Below are positions 45,882 to 54,158 of a stretch of 64,000 bases of DNA, in pieces. The notes under the pieces were generated by a model that searched no databases, was not told the origin of the DNA, and saw only the letters and a program-made list of their open reading frames with translations. The first letter of the stretch is position 1. Each line of letters begins with the position of its first letter. This DNA is from FEN-1279 sp964501535 (GTDB taxonomy: Bacteria; Bacteroidota; Ignavibacteria; Tepidaquicellales; Tepidaquicellaceae). A program made the position numbers and the translations under genes. The DNA lies in contig CAZCSV010000003.1 in the NCBI GenBank assembly GCA_964501535.1, positions 124,001-188,000 of the forward strand, in the 5' to 3' direction.

Positions 45882-46286
45882 ATGAATATAAGTGAATTTT
45901 CGATTTTTTTCGGCGGTATATTATCATTAGCCATGACAGTTTTTCACGCAAGGTTTTATGTACTATTCGGGTGGGAATCGGAATTTGAAAGAATTCTTCC
46001 GAAGAACAAGAGGATTCTTTACACAATTCATATTGCTCTGATTCTATTTTTCTTGATTTTCAGTGTAATATCATTAATTTATTACAAAGAGCTCGCGAAT
46101 CCATCAGGAGCGGTTTTTAGTCTTGTACTTTTTTATGCGTTTTTCTGGTTATGGAGAACAATCTGGCAGATTTTCTATTTCAGATACCCCAAAGGCGTAA
46201 AGAAACCAGCATTGCACTACATAGTAACTCTGATTTTCTGTTTTCTTTTTATTTCTTATTCATTACCGCTGTTATTATTAATATAG
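45882..46286 (+). CDS. Small integral membrane protein, unknown
   Basis: 134 residues with about four transmembrane segments (5-28, 45-68, 78-98, 108-132) separated by short charged loops (SEFERILPKNKR, FRYPKGVKKPA). No catalytic motif is seen. It lies 45 bases after the metallo-hydrolase gene, possibly co-transcribed. Confidence 0.7.
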   Translation: MNISEFSIFFGGILSLAMTVFHARFYVLFGWESEFERILPKNKRILYTIHIALILFFLIFSVISLIYYKELANPSGAVFSLVLFYAFFWLWRTIWQIFYFRYPKGVKKPALHYIVTLIFCFLFISYSLPLLLLI

Positions 46287-46357
46287 AAAATTTTTCATTA
46301 TAATTATGAAATATTTGGATATTCAAATTATACAGTATAACTTTTTCTCGAGCAAAT

Positions 46358-46390
46358 AAAAAAACCCGGAATATTAATCCGGGTTTCTTT
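46358..46390. terminator. Bidirectional terminator between convergent genes
   Basis: Arms AAACCCGGA and TCCGGGTTT around seven bases, with T-rich runs on both strands (seven on the minus strand). It lies between the membrane protein gene and the lipoprotein gene. Confidence 0.85.
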
Positions 46391-46411
46391 TATAAATCAC
46401 TCTCCAATATT

Positions 46412-48022
46412 TTAATTATTTCCTTTTTTATTCTCGTTTTTTGGCGGTGAGTTTTTCACGGGTTCATTATTAACTTTAGGACTTTGCTGAATTTTCGGTG
46501 CAGGATTTACATTTTTATTAGTATTCTCGTTTTTATTGACATTCTTTTCGCTTGTCCTGTTCGGGGTTTCAGTTTTTACGGTATTTGAGGTATTGTTTGT
46601 CCTTGTATTATTATTGGGAGCAATGCTGTTATTTTTATTTTTTTCCGTATTAATAGGTTTATGTTCGATATTTTTTTTCTGCAAATCATTTATTATCGAT
46701 TTGTTCTCATTATTATTCTGTTTATTTACATTTGTAGAGGATGTTGTAACAGTTTTTTTATTTTCGGTAACTTTTTTTTGCGTGACATTTTCATTTTTCT
46801 TAGGTTCGACAGTATTATTTTTGCTGTTGGTATTGGAAACATTAACCTGCTTATTTCCTGTCACAGGAGTTACCGTTTTATTATTGTTAACATCTTTATT
46901 TTTATTGACGGATTCCTTTTCAGTGGTTTTTGTAACGACAGCGGTTTTGTTATTAACAGGAGCCGTACTGTTTTGTTTATTGGTACTCGAGACCGGAGTA
47001 ATATTTTTCTGTTTGTTGTTCGAAACGGGCGAAGTATTTTCGTCATACGTATTCTTTTTTGTAATAATCTGCTTAACGGTTTTTGGCTCATCCGGTTTCA
47101 CCTGAATTTTAGGTTTTGAATAAATTTTTGTATTCTCGTTATAAAAAGTATTATTTTCCTGTTTTAAAGTAATAGTGGTCGAAGTATTTTTTAAAATAGT
47201 TATTTTTTTATTATCCGGAATTACATTTGAAATATTTATGGTTTTTGTGAAATCACTTTTCTTAACAATTACCCATCCGTTTTGATTTTTGCGAGGTATT
47301 ATGGGTGTAACCGGTCCTTTCTTATGAATATGTATACGCGGAGAAATCGGGTGCCAGCCGATATAGTGCTTGTGATGCCCCCAGATTACCCATGCGGGAG
47401 CCCATCTCCTACCCGGAGACCAGACCCATCCGTATCTGTGTGAGTACCACCATCTTCCGTAATGGTAAGTCGATTTCCATCTGTAAAAGGATTTCCACGT
47501 CCATCCGTATTTTGTCAGGACCCATCTGCCGTTTGTATAAGGATTCCAGTTTGCATAGACATAATTCGAATTCGGAATCCAAATCACGTTCACATATAAA
47601 TCTTCATCGCAATTTACAGTTTCTCCGGAGACGTTATTATCGGGGTCAATTTCATCCTGTGTTACACTGACGAATTTCCCGTCCGAGGCAAGCGAGCTTT
47701 CAAAAGCATCAAGGCTTACATCTTCCGAGAAAGGATTTTCATTCAGAATTTTTTCTTCCTCATAGGTATAATTGTCGTCCATATTTTCACCGGTTATATG
47801 TTCATAAGCATTTTCCATATTACTGCCGACTGTTCTGCCCTGGGCATTATTGAACAACAGGTTTTCGTTTATGATGTATTCATCGGAATAAACGGAATCC
47901 GTAGAGAATACTTTTCCTGCAGAGCCGGTGCTCGATTCCGCAATCCGGTTTTTATTGCAACTGCTAAAGGTGAAAAGGAAAATTACCATTAGCAGAGAGC
48001 TATATATAATTTTTGTTTTCAT
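46412..48022 (-). CDS. Trp-rich lipoprotein with Asn/Thr/Lys-rich tail (DUF6600-like)
   Basis: Exported lipoprotein of about 536 residues. The start at 48022 is preferred because the six codons before it contain AAAGGAAA, a good ribosome-binding site; the alternative is 48040. A lipobox ends FTFSSC. A middle section (about 130-235) is extremely rich in Trp, Tyr and Arg (WNPYTNGRWVLTKYGWTW, GRWWYSHRYGWVWSPGRR, WVIWGHHKHYIGWHP), the pattern of DUF6600/YXWV-type surface proteins. From about 290 the chain becomes low-complexity, rich in Asn, Lys and Thr. The function is unknown. Confidence 0.75.
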   Translation of the reverse strand: MKTKIIYSSLLMVIFLFTFSSCNKNRIAESSTGSAGKVFSTDSVYSDEYIINENLLFNNAQGRTVGSNMENAYEHITGENMDDNYTYEEEKILNENPFSEDVSLDAFESSLASDGKFVSVTQDEIDPDNNVSGETVNCDEDLYVNVIWIPNSNYVYANWNPYTNGRWVLTKYGWTWKSFYRWKSTYHYGRWWYSHRYGWVWSPGRRWAPAWVIWGHHKHYIGWHPISPRIHIHKKGPVTPIIPRKNQNGWVIVKKSDFTKTINISNVIPDNKKITILKNTSTTITLKQENNTFYNENTKIYSKPKIQVKPDEPKTVKQIITKKNTYDENTSPVSNNKQKNITPVSSTNKQNSTAPVNNKTAVVTKTTEKESVNKNKDVNNNKTVTPVTGNKQVNVSNTNSKNNTVEPKKNENVTQKKVTENKKTVTTSSTNVNKQNNNENKSIINDLQKKNIEHKPINTEKNKNNSIAPNNNTRTNNTSNTVKTETPNRTSEKNVNKNENTNKNVNPAPKIQQSPKVNNEPVKNSPPKNENKKGNN

Positions 48023-48600
48023 TTTTAATTTTCCTTTCATGATATATGTTTAAATAATTTTTTTAAATTTTTTTTCTAATTGCACTTATCTTTTTTGCCG
48101 CTATCAGATGTCCCTTTTATTATTTAGACAATCCAAAGTAATAAAACGTTGAATAAAAATCAAGGATTTTTTACCCCCCTGAGAGGTAACAAAAAAACCT
48201 TTAAAAATCGTGTAATTTAGACTATTCAAGAACCGGATAATCCTTTAAGAAAAGGTGAAGGGGGATGTGTTAAATGACCGAGGGCAATGGGTCAGTGCAT
48301 TTTAAATTCCAAGCTGAATTGAAATAATTTTTTTAATAATAATTAAATTTTTAATTGTTATATTTTTTATTTTGAGGGTTAAATTGTGCTTCTATCATAA
48401 ATTTTAATTGTAATATATGATAATATTATCATTAATATTTGTTAAAACAGTATTTAATATTACTAAAAAAAAAAAATAGCTTGATAAAATAAAAAATATA
48501 TTTTACTTTATATCAAATTTTGTTACTTGTCAAAGACTGCTTATCACTCATTCATAAAATGATTGATAAAAAAATACAAAAGAAAAAGTATTAAGTTTAG
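48023..48600. other. Non-coding AT-rich region upstream of the lipoprotein and leader
   Basis: No credible gene is seen. TTACCCCCCTGAGAGGTAA (48171-48189) is an inverted repeat that resembles the TrmB-associated palindrome at 38383 in its outer bases. A small hairpin TGACC/GGTCA lies at 48275-48294. The remainder is very AT-rich and may carry promoters for both directions. Confidence 0.45.
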
Positions 48601-48800
48601 AAAGGAGGTGATAGAAATGACAAGAGCTCCGTAAATAATCACATCATTTGGGATTAAACTTTTTCTTTAATATACAACTTTTATCTTCTCGTATTTTTTA
48701 ATCGGGAATTTGGATATATTAAAGAAAAAGGGATTAGAAGATATTCTGCTTAAATCCTGAGCAGGATTCGGAAAGTATATTACTTCCCGAAAAAGCGAAT
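48601..48800 (+). ncRNA. Candidate structured leader RNA with a short upstream ORF
   Basis: A short ORF with an outstanding ribosome-binding site is followed by a perfect 15-base inverted repeat (arms at 48660-48674 and 48715-48729, TTTTTCTTTAATATA and complement, 40-base loop). Two smaller hairpins come next: AATCCTGAGCAGGATT (48753-48768) and CGGAAAGTA...TACTTCCCG (48769-48789). It lies about 85-285 bases before the T9SS metalloprotease gene on the same strand. The layout of short ORF plus alternating stems resembles an attenuator or a small regulatory RNA, but no known family is recognised. Confidence 0.45.
48617..48634 (+). CDS. Five-codon leader ORF (MTRAP) with near-perfect Shine-Dalgarno
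   Basis: ATG ACA AGA GCT CCG TAA encodes MTRAP. It is preceded by AAAGGAGGTGAT (48601-48612), the exact complement of the usual 16S rRNA 3' tail over about eleven bases, with eight bases between GGAGG and ATG. Few annotated genes in this window have such a strong site. It could be a translated leader peptide or a ribosome-trapping site. Confidence 0.4.
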   Translation: MTRAP

Positions 48801-48885
48801 ATACAATCCAATCCCAAAAAACAAAGTTATATAGTTCTTTTATGTAATATAAAAGTTTTAAATCATTTTTTTAACTCAAAAATTT

Positions 48886-51129
48886 ATGAAAATGAAAACT
48901 AAAAATTATATATATTTTGTTTTAACAATAATTTTGTTGAATATCTTTATCACTAATACAGGATATTCACAATTTTACAATAATATGAACTGCCCAAACC
49001 TCGTATGCGGAATGGGTTCCGGTTCATCGAGCTACAATTACCCCTATTTCCCTATGAATAATGATACATTAAAAGCACTCGTTGTTTTTTGTAATTTTCC
49101 TTATCCCAGCGGGAATTTTGATATAACAAATACTTGTTTATTGCAATATTGGCCGGGTGATACTCTACATGCACAAACAAAACCGACCTGGGCAGATAGT
49201 GTCATTTGTCCTACAACAACAAACATTTGGCATCCGTCATTAACCGGTTATTTTCGTGATGCAAGTATGGGTAGATTTTGGTTAATAGGTGATGTTTATC
49301 CTGATTTATATATTTTTAATGAACAAGTTTCATATTATACACCTGATTCTTTAAAAATTGGATATGCAGTAAAGGAATTGCTATTAGCCATAGATAATGA
49401 TGTAGATTTCTCTGAGTATGATAAATTTGACCCTGAAGATTACGACAACGACCAGAATTTAAGAGAATCAGATGGTGTTGTTGACTTTATTTTTATAATA
49501 TTTAGGTTTACTAATGCGCACACAATTGATCCGCCAAGTTATACTGGCATTGCTTGTCTCGGAGGTAGTGGTTTTAGATTTGGAACCGTTAATGGTCAAC
49601 CTGTTAATGAAATTACTCTCGATGGTAAAAGAATTAAAGCCGGTTTCCCCGGTTCCGGGTGCATTTCAGGTGTTACAAATCCCTGGGAAATTGGAATATC
49701 CTCGCATGAATTTGCAGAGCATTACGGTTATGGATATGGGCATAGTGAGTTGATGGGGAATTATAATATAAATGGCGGTGGAATAGCATCTGCCTATGAT
49801 AGAGAACATTTCGGTTGGAATACTACTAATGCTATTACACCAACATCAGATACAACATTAACATTAAGAGATTATGTAACAACGAATGATTACGCAAAAA
49901 TCGTGAGGAGCAATGATACAATATACCTTGAAAACAGAAGGAGATTCAGTTATTATTCTTCAAACGAAAATATTATTTGGAAATGGAATTGTGGTGATGA
50001 TTTAAGACCGATTCAATCTGATTCTATGCTTGTAATCTACAGAAATAAATCCGGAAGGTCATTTGAAATTCAATCAGCGGATGGTAATTGGAATTGGGAA
50101 ATGTGCACGGAAAGCAGATACAAAGTAGATTATTATTCACAAAGAAAAAACTTTTTCTTTCACGATACACCTGATAGATTCAATGAATACGGTTCTCCAT
50201 TTCATCTGGTGGATAAATATGTTTACAATAAAAAATGTGAAAATGTAAATATTCCGGATAAATTGGGCTATATGGGTGCCGGAGGAGATAAAAACACCTG
50301 TTTCGACGTTGATTATAACGAAATTTATTCCCCCTGGAGCAATCCGCCAATTCCAATTAATAGTTCATCTGATAGCCTGACTATTGAAATCGACAGCAGA
50401 AATCAGAATGGTGATTTAGTAATTAACATATACTTTACAAATATTACAGATGCAAAACCTTCTAAACCTACCGGGCTTAAAGTTACAGATTACGTAGTCG
50501 AAGCAGAAAAATCATTTCACCCAAAGTTAAGCTGGTATAAAAACCTCGAACCTGATTTTAGTGGTGTTTATAAAATCTACAGAGGTTATTCTTTCGATGA
50601 GAATGAAGAGCCAACTTATGCATACCTGACAACAATTACAAACACAAATGATTACCCCGAATATATTGACGAAGAAATTTTACTTTATTATGAAATGCAG
50701 TATAGGGAAGGATGTGCAAGTAATTATATTACATTTTCTTATAAAGTAAAAGCTGTGGATAATGATGAACTGGAATCTGTGAAATCTGATAGAAGTTATA
50801 TATCAGGCTGGACACTCGATTGCACGGGAAGCGGTGATAATATGTCGTTTTCGAATAATACTCCAAAGGTATATAAACTTTATCAAAATTACCCCAATCC
50901 ATTTAATCCTGTTACTAATATTCAATTCGATATACCAAAAGATGGTTTGGTAAAACTTGTTATTTATGATATTTTAGGCAGAGAAATTAAAACTCTCGTT
51001 AATGAATTCAAAAAAGCCGGAACATACTTGACTTCTTTTAATGGTTCAAACTTAGCATCCGGTATTTATTTTTATAGAATTCAATCCGGTAATTTTGTCA
51101 GCACAAAGAAGATGTTAATTATTAAATAA
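48886..51129 (+). CDS. M6-like secreted metalloprotease with T9SS sorting domain, altered HEXXH
   Basis: 747 residues. A signal peptide (about 1-28) is followed by a peptidase domain of the M6 (immune inhibitor A-like) type. Its zinc motif reads ISSHEFAEHYGYGYGHSELMG, with His274, Glu275, His279 and His287. The usual HEFGH spacing is lengthened by one residue here (His-Glu-Phe-Ala-Glu-His), so activity is uncertain. A fibronectin-like section with SKPTGLKVTD lies near 525-650. The T9SS domain begins near 665 (QNYPNPFNPVTNIQF) and ends STKKMLIIK. The start is ATG at 48886 or 48892. It follows the candidate leader RNA. Confidence 0.82.
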   Translation: MKMKTKNYIYFVLTIILLNIFITNTGYSQFYNNMNCPNLVCGMGSGSSSYNYPYFPMNNDTLKALVVFCNFPYPSGNFDITNTCLLQYWPGDTLHAQTKPTWADSVICPTTTNIWHPSLTGYFRDASMGRFWLIGDVYPDLYIFNEQVSYYTPDSLKIGYAVKELLLAIDNDVDFSEYDKFDPEDYDNDQNLRESDGVVDFIFIIFRFTNAHTIDPPSYTGIACLGGSGFRFGTVNGQPVNEITLDGKRIKAGFPGSGCISGVTNPWEIGISSHEFAEHYGYGYGHSELMGNYNINGGGIASAYDREHFGWNTTNAITPTSDTTLTLRDYVTTNDYAKIVRSNDTIYLENRRRFSYYSSNENIIWKWNCGDDLRPIQSDSMLVIYRNKSGRSFEIQSADGNWNWEMCTESRYKVDYYSQRKNFFFHDTPDRFNEYGSPFHLVDKYVYNKKCENVNIPDKLGYMGAGGDKNTCFDVDYNEIYSPWSNPPIPINSSSDSLTIEIDSRNQNGDLVINIYFTNITDAKPSKPTGLKVTDYVVEAEKSFHPKLSWYKNLEPDFSGVYKIYRGYSFDENEEPTYAYLTTITNTNDYPEYIDEEILLYYEMQYREGCASNYITFSYKVKAVDNDELESVKSDRSYISGWTLDCTGSGDNMSFSNNTPKVYKLYQNYPNPFNPVTNIQFDIPKDGLVKLVIYDILGREIKTLVNEFKKAGTYLTSFNGSNLASGIYFYRIQSGNFVSTKKMLIIK

Positions 51130-51146
51130 TTTTTTTAATTTAAAAT

Positions 51147-51178
51147 ATTCATTCCCAATCTTCAGATTGGGAATGAAT
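51147..51178. repeat. REP-like palindrome, ATTCCC/GGGAAT type
   Basis: Perfect 15-base arms ATTCATTCCCAATCT and complement around TC. The layout (TTCCCAA-CT, then CAG, then A-TTGGGAA) matches the palindromes at 4452 and 14695 with different outer bases. It lies between two tandem T9SS genes, about 15 bases before the second. It may separate their transcripts. Confidence 0.75.
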
Positions 51179-51193
51179 AAAAAAATAAACAAT

Positions 51194-52444
51194 ATGAAAA
51201 AAATATCATTAACACTTATTTATTTAATTCTGCTTTATCAGGCTTCAACATTTTCTCAATCAGGATGGATTAAGCAATATCTGGGTAATTCAGCTTTTCA
51301 TACTTTACATTTCTTTAATGATTATACAGGTTATGCAGCTTCTTATGACGGAATTTTATATAAAACAACTAATGGCGGAATAAATTGGACTTCTTCAACG
51401 ATAGGTATAACAATTTATAATGGATATTTTTTTAATGATAGTAATTATGTGCTTGTCGGTCACAATAGTTTATATTGGGGAATTGTTGCGATATTTCAAA
51501 ATAATATTAGAACCGATTATACATTTTATCCTCAACAACTCGATTATCTTTATTTTTCGACAACTGACTGGTTAAATGTAAACACGGGATTTGTGGGCGG
51601 TGTCGATTTCGATATGTCAAGCCAAAGCGGGTATGTTATAAAAACAACTAATCGGGGAGTAAATTGGATAAATGTAACTCCGTCAGCAAGTTTATTCGTT
51701 AATGATATAAAATTCATAAATTCAAATACAGGATATTTATTAGACCCATATGCAAGAAGAACAACAAATGAAGGTGTAAATTGGGTTTTGTGTCAATCTT
51801 TCAGTATAGGTGGTAATAGTATTTCAATTCCAAATCCAGATACAATGTATATAGTTGGAAATGGTACGAGTGGTGTATTTTTTTCGTCTAATGCAGGTTT
51901 TAATTGGATTACAAGATGGACAGGTTTTAGTACATTTTATTATTGCATAAATTTTTTAAATACAAAAACCGGTTGGGCATGCGGAAATAATGGATATATT
52001 ATTAGAACTAATAATTCTGCTGAAAGTTGGCAAAAGCAAGACAGTAAAACTTTGGCTACATTACGAACTATACAAATTCTCGATTCCAACAGATTATGGA
52101 TTGGTGGCGATTCGGGTGTAATACTAAAAACCACAACAGGAGGTCTTACCTTTGCACAAAATATAAGCAGTAGTATACCTGATAAATATATCTTATATCA
52201 GAATTACCCGAATCCTTTTAATCCTAATACTAAAATAAGATATGAAATACCGCGAAGTGAATTTGTAAAGATTGCAGTATATAATGCACTTGGTCAGGAA
52301 GTAAAAGTTTTAGTCAACAAAAAACAATCCGGAGGAAATTTTGAAGTAAATTTCGATGGAAGTAATTATTCAAGCGGAGTATATTTCTATAAATTTTTTG
52401 CCGGTGACTTTGTTCAGGTAAAGAAAATGGTATTAATCAAATAA
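51194..52444 (+). CDS. YCF48/BNR-like repeat protein with T9SS sorting domain
   Basis: About 416 residues. The start at 51194 is chosen because it opens the signal peptide (KKISLTLIYLILLYQA). An earlier in-frame TTG at 51167 falls inside the palindrome listed above. The mature part has repeats of the type TGYAASYDGILYKTTNGGINW, TGYVIKTTNRGVNW and GWACGNNGYIIRTN, typical of YCF48/photosynthesis-system-II-assembly-like propellers in secreted proteins. The T9SS domain starts near 335 (QNYPNPFNPNTKIRY) and ends VKKMVLIK. Ligand unknown. Confidence 0.85.
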   Translation: MKKISLTLIYLILLYQASTFSQSGWIKQYLGNSAFHTLHFFNDYTGYAASYDGILYKTTNGGINWTSSTIGITIYNGYFFNDSNYVLVGHNSLYWGIVAIFQNNIRTDYTFYPQQLDYLYFSTTDWLNVNTGFVGGVDFDMSSQSGYVIKTTNRGVNWINVTPSASLFVNDIKFINSNTGYLLDPYARRTTNEGVNWVLCQSFSIGGNSISIPNPDTMYIVGNGTSGVFFSSNAGFNWITRWTGFSTFYYCINFLNTKTGWACGNNGYIIRTNNSAESWQKQDSKTLATLRTIQILDSNRLWIGGDSGVILKTTTGGLTFAQNISSSIPDKYILYQNYPNPFNPNTKIRYEIPRSEFVKIAVYNALGQEVKVLVNKKQSGGNFEVNFDGSNYSSGVYFYKFFAGDFVQVKKMVLIK

Positions 52445-52534
52445 TCTGATATGGTGGAATGATGAAATACATATAATCATACAATGGAATTTATTTTTAC
52501 TCAATATATCGGAAGTTATTGGATTGAATTTTTG

Positions 52535-52608
52535 TGGAGCTAAGGAGGATCGAACTCCTGACCCCTTGAATGCCATTCAAGTGCTCTACCAAGCTGAGCT
52601 ATAGCCCC
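52535..52608 (-). tRNA. tRNA-Ala(GGC)
   Basis: A 74-base minus-strand tRNA without an encoded CCA. The acceptor GGGGCTA pairs with TAGCTCC, including the G3-U70 wobble that identifies alanine tRNA, with discriminator A73. The anticodon stem CTTGA/TCAAG holds loop ATGGCAT with anticodon GGC. The T-arm contains GTTCGATC. Confidence 0.96.
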
Positions 52609-52728
52609 GTTTCTTTACGAAAGATAGTGAAAGAACTTAATAATTACAATTAAAAAACGATACAGCTTAAAAAATTATCAGAAGTTTATATGCAATTTAT
52701 TCAAAACGATACGCAGATAATATTATTT

Positions 52729-53556
52729 TTATAGTTTTATCAATAATTCCGGTCTGTATTCAAAGTGCATCGTATCATAGTGGTACCATTTTCCTCCCCA
52801 GATAAATCCGTGTTTTTCGAAGATCTCAACTATTTCGATTGGGATTTTATTTTTATACCGAATTTTTTTATCCCACTGCCAGTAGTCCGAATACTGAGTA
52901 TTAATATCTATAGCGATACCGAAAGAGTGTACGCTAAGTCTTTTTGTTCCCGCAATATTGCGGTAGTTAAACGTTCCCGCTGTTTTCTGCACATATTTTT
53001 TCAGGTCGTCGGATATATTTTCAAGTTCATCGGAAACCGCTTTAAAGAACTTATCGGCATTATTAATTCTGCTCACCATAACTTTAGCATTTGCAATTCC
53101 CGGAATCCAGGTAATCGTTACGAGATTTTTTCTTACATCCGATTCCGAATATCCGTACATTTTTTCAAAGAAGGATTCATATCTAATTCTGCCAGGTTCA
53201 AAGTTGACTTCGGGGGGGCTATCCCACTCTCTACCTGCGGTATATTCCTGAGACATCATATCCTCGAGGTCAGCGTTATCGAGTTTCTCATCGTGCGATT
53301 TGACAATTCCGTCGTCGTAAATCATAACCGTTCCGTCTTTCCAGTAAAGGTGATTGCTGTCGGCTTTTTCGAGAAATTCCGGATAAGCCTTTAAGAGTTT
53401 CTGAAGACCGTTGGGAATATTTTTACCGGTAAGAAGGGATGTATCTTTTCCGTTTTTGTTCACGACATCCGAAAATGCCTTTTTGCGTTCATCTTTTCCG
53501 CACGAAAATATCAAGATAATACAAACGAGCAGAATGATTCCATATTTTTTCATCAT
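52729..53556 (-). CDS. M15-family D-alanyl-D-alanine carboxypeptidase-like lipoprotein
   Basis: About 275 residues from an ATG pair at 53553-53556. The open frame extends further up to 53673, but those codons overlap gmhA and would bury the lipoprotein signal. The signal reads KKYGIILLVCIILIFSC. The catalytic part is near the C-terminus with SVHSFGIAIDINTQYSDYW and WYHYDTMHFEYRPELL, the SxHxxGxAxD and DxxHFE zinc pattern of M15 peptidoglycan peptidases. It would trim or remodel the cell wall in the periplasm. It lies seven bases after gmhA. Confidence 0.85.
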   Translation of the reverse strand: MMKKYGIILLVCIILIFSCGKDERKKAFSDVVNKNGKDTSLLTGKNIPNGLQKLLKAYPEFLEKADSNHLYWKDGTVMIYDDGIVKSHDEKLDNADLEDMMSQEYTAGREWDSPPEVNFEPGRIRYESFFEKMYGYSESDVRKNLVTITWIPGIANAKVMVSRINNADKFFKAVSDELENISDDLKKYVQKTAGTFNYRNIAGTKRLSVHSFGIAIDINTQYSDYWQWDKKIRYKNKIPIEIVEIFEKHGFIWGGKWYHYDTMHFEYRPELLIKL

Positions 53557-53563
53557 AAAAAAA

Positions 53564-54148
53564 TTATTTATAAATTTCTCTTTCGGTAATCTCGCACAGG
53601 ATATGTCCGATAGTAATATGTGATTCCTGAATCCTCTGAATATTTTCGGACGGGACGCAGACGGAATAATCACAAATATTTTTCAGTTTACCGCCCGTTT
53701 TTCCGAGCAATCCGACGGTAATCATACCTTTCTCCTTAGCTTTTTTCACCGCACGGACAATATTTTCCGAGTTACCGCTGGTAGATATCCCGATTAAAAT
53801 ATCTCCTTTATTTCCTATACCTTCGACATTTCTTGCGAAGATATTTTCAAAACCTATATCATTTCCCCCTGCAGTAATATTGGAGCTATCGGTCGTCAGG
53901 GCAACTGCACCTATTGCGGGTCTATCGACATCGTGTGAAAGTCTAACCATAAATTCGGTAGCAATATGCTGACAGTCGGCTGCACTGCCACCGTTTCCGC
54001 AGAACAGGAGTTTATTTCCCTTTTTAATGCATCCGACAATAACATCCGCAACTTTTAAAATATCCCCGAAACACAATTCAGACACCTTCAATTTTATTTC
54101 AGAACTCTCTTTCAGCGAATCTTTTATAAAAGAATTTTTATCAAACAT
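53564..54148 (-). CDS. gmhA: Sedoheptulose-7-phosphate isomerase
   Basis: First enzyme of ADP-heptose synthesis for LPS core, 194 residues. The SIS domain contains GNGGSAADCQHIATEFMVRL near 50-70 and GISTSGNSENIVRAV near 118. A strong ribosome-binding site (ATAAGGAG) precedes the ATG. It follows waaA by ten bases and precedes the M15 peptidase gene. Confidence 0.95.
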   Translation of the reverse strand: MFDKNSFIKDSLKESSEIKLKVSELCFGDILKVADVIVGCIKKGNKLLFCGNGGSAADCQHIATEFMVRLSHDVDRPAIGAVALTTDSSNITAGGNDIGFENIFARNVEGIGNKGDILIGISTSGNSENIVRAVKKAKEKGMITVGLLGKTGGKLKNICDYSVCVPSENIQRIQESHITIGHILCEITEREIYK

Positions 54149-54158
54149 TTTTTTCTCC

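Noticed and set aside
46536..47105. Long plus-strand frame opposite the lipoprotein
   Set aside because: It is the hydrophobic antisense shadow of the Asn/Lys/Thr-rich tail and has no start context or motif.
48241..48310. Cyclic-di-GMP (GEMM) riboswitch
   Set aside because: Only a short TGACC/GGTCA hairpin is present, without the conserved GEMM core.
48601..48616. Fragment of a 16S rRNA 3' end on the minus strand
   Set aside because: The reverse complement contains ATCACCTCCTTT, but the bases before it do not match the conserved 16S end. The plus-strand reading as a ribosome-binding site for a short ORF explains it better.
51167..51193. Upstream TTG start for the T9SS protein at 51194
   Set aside because: It falls inside the REP-like palindrome and would add residues before the signal peptide; the ATG at 51194 is better.
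53557..53673. Longer N-terminus for the M15 peptidase
   Set aside because: It overlaps the end of gmhA and would place about 40 residues ahead of a clear lipoprotein signal.
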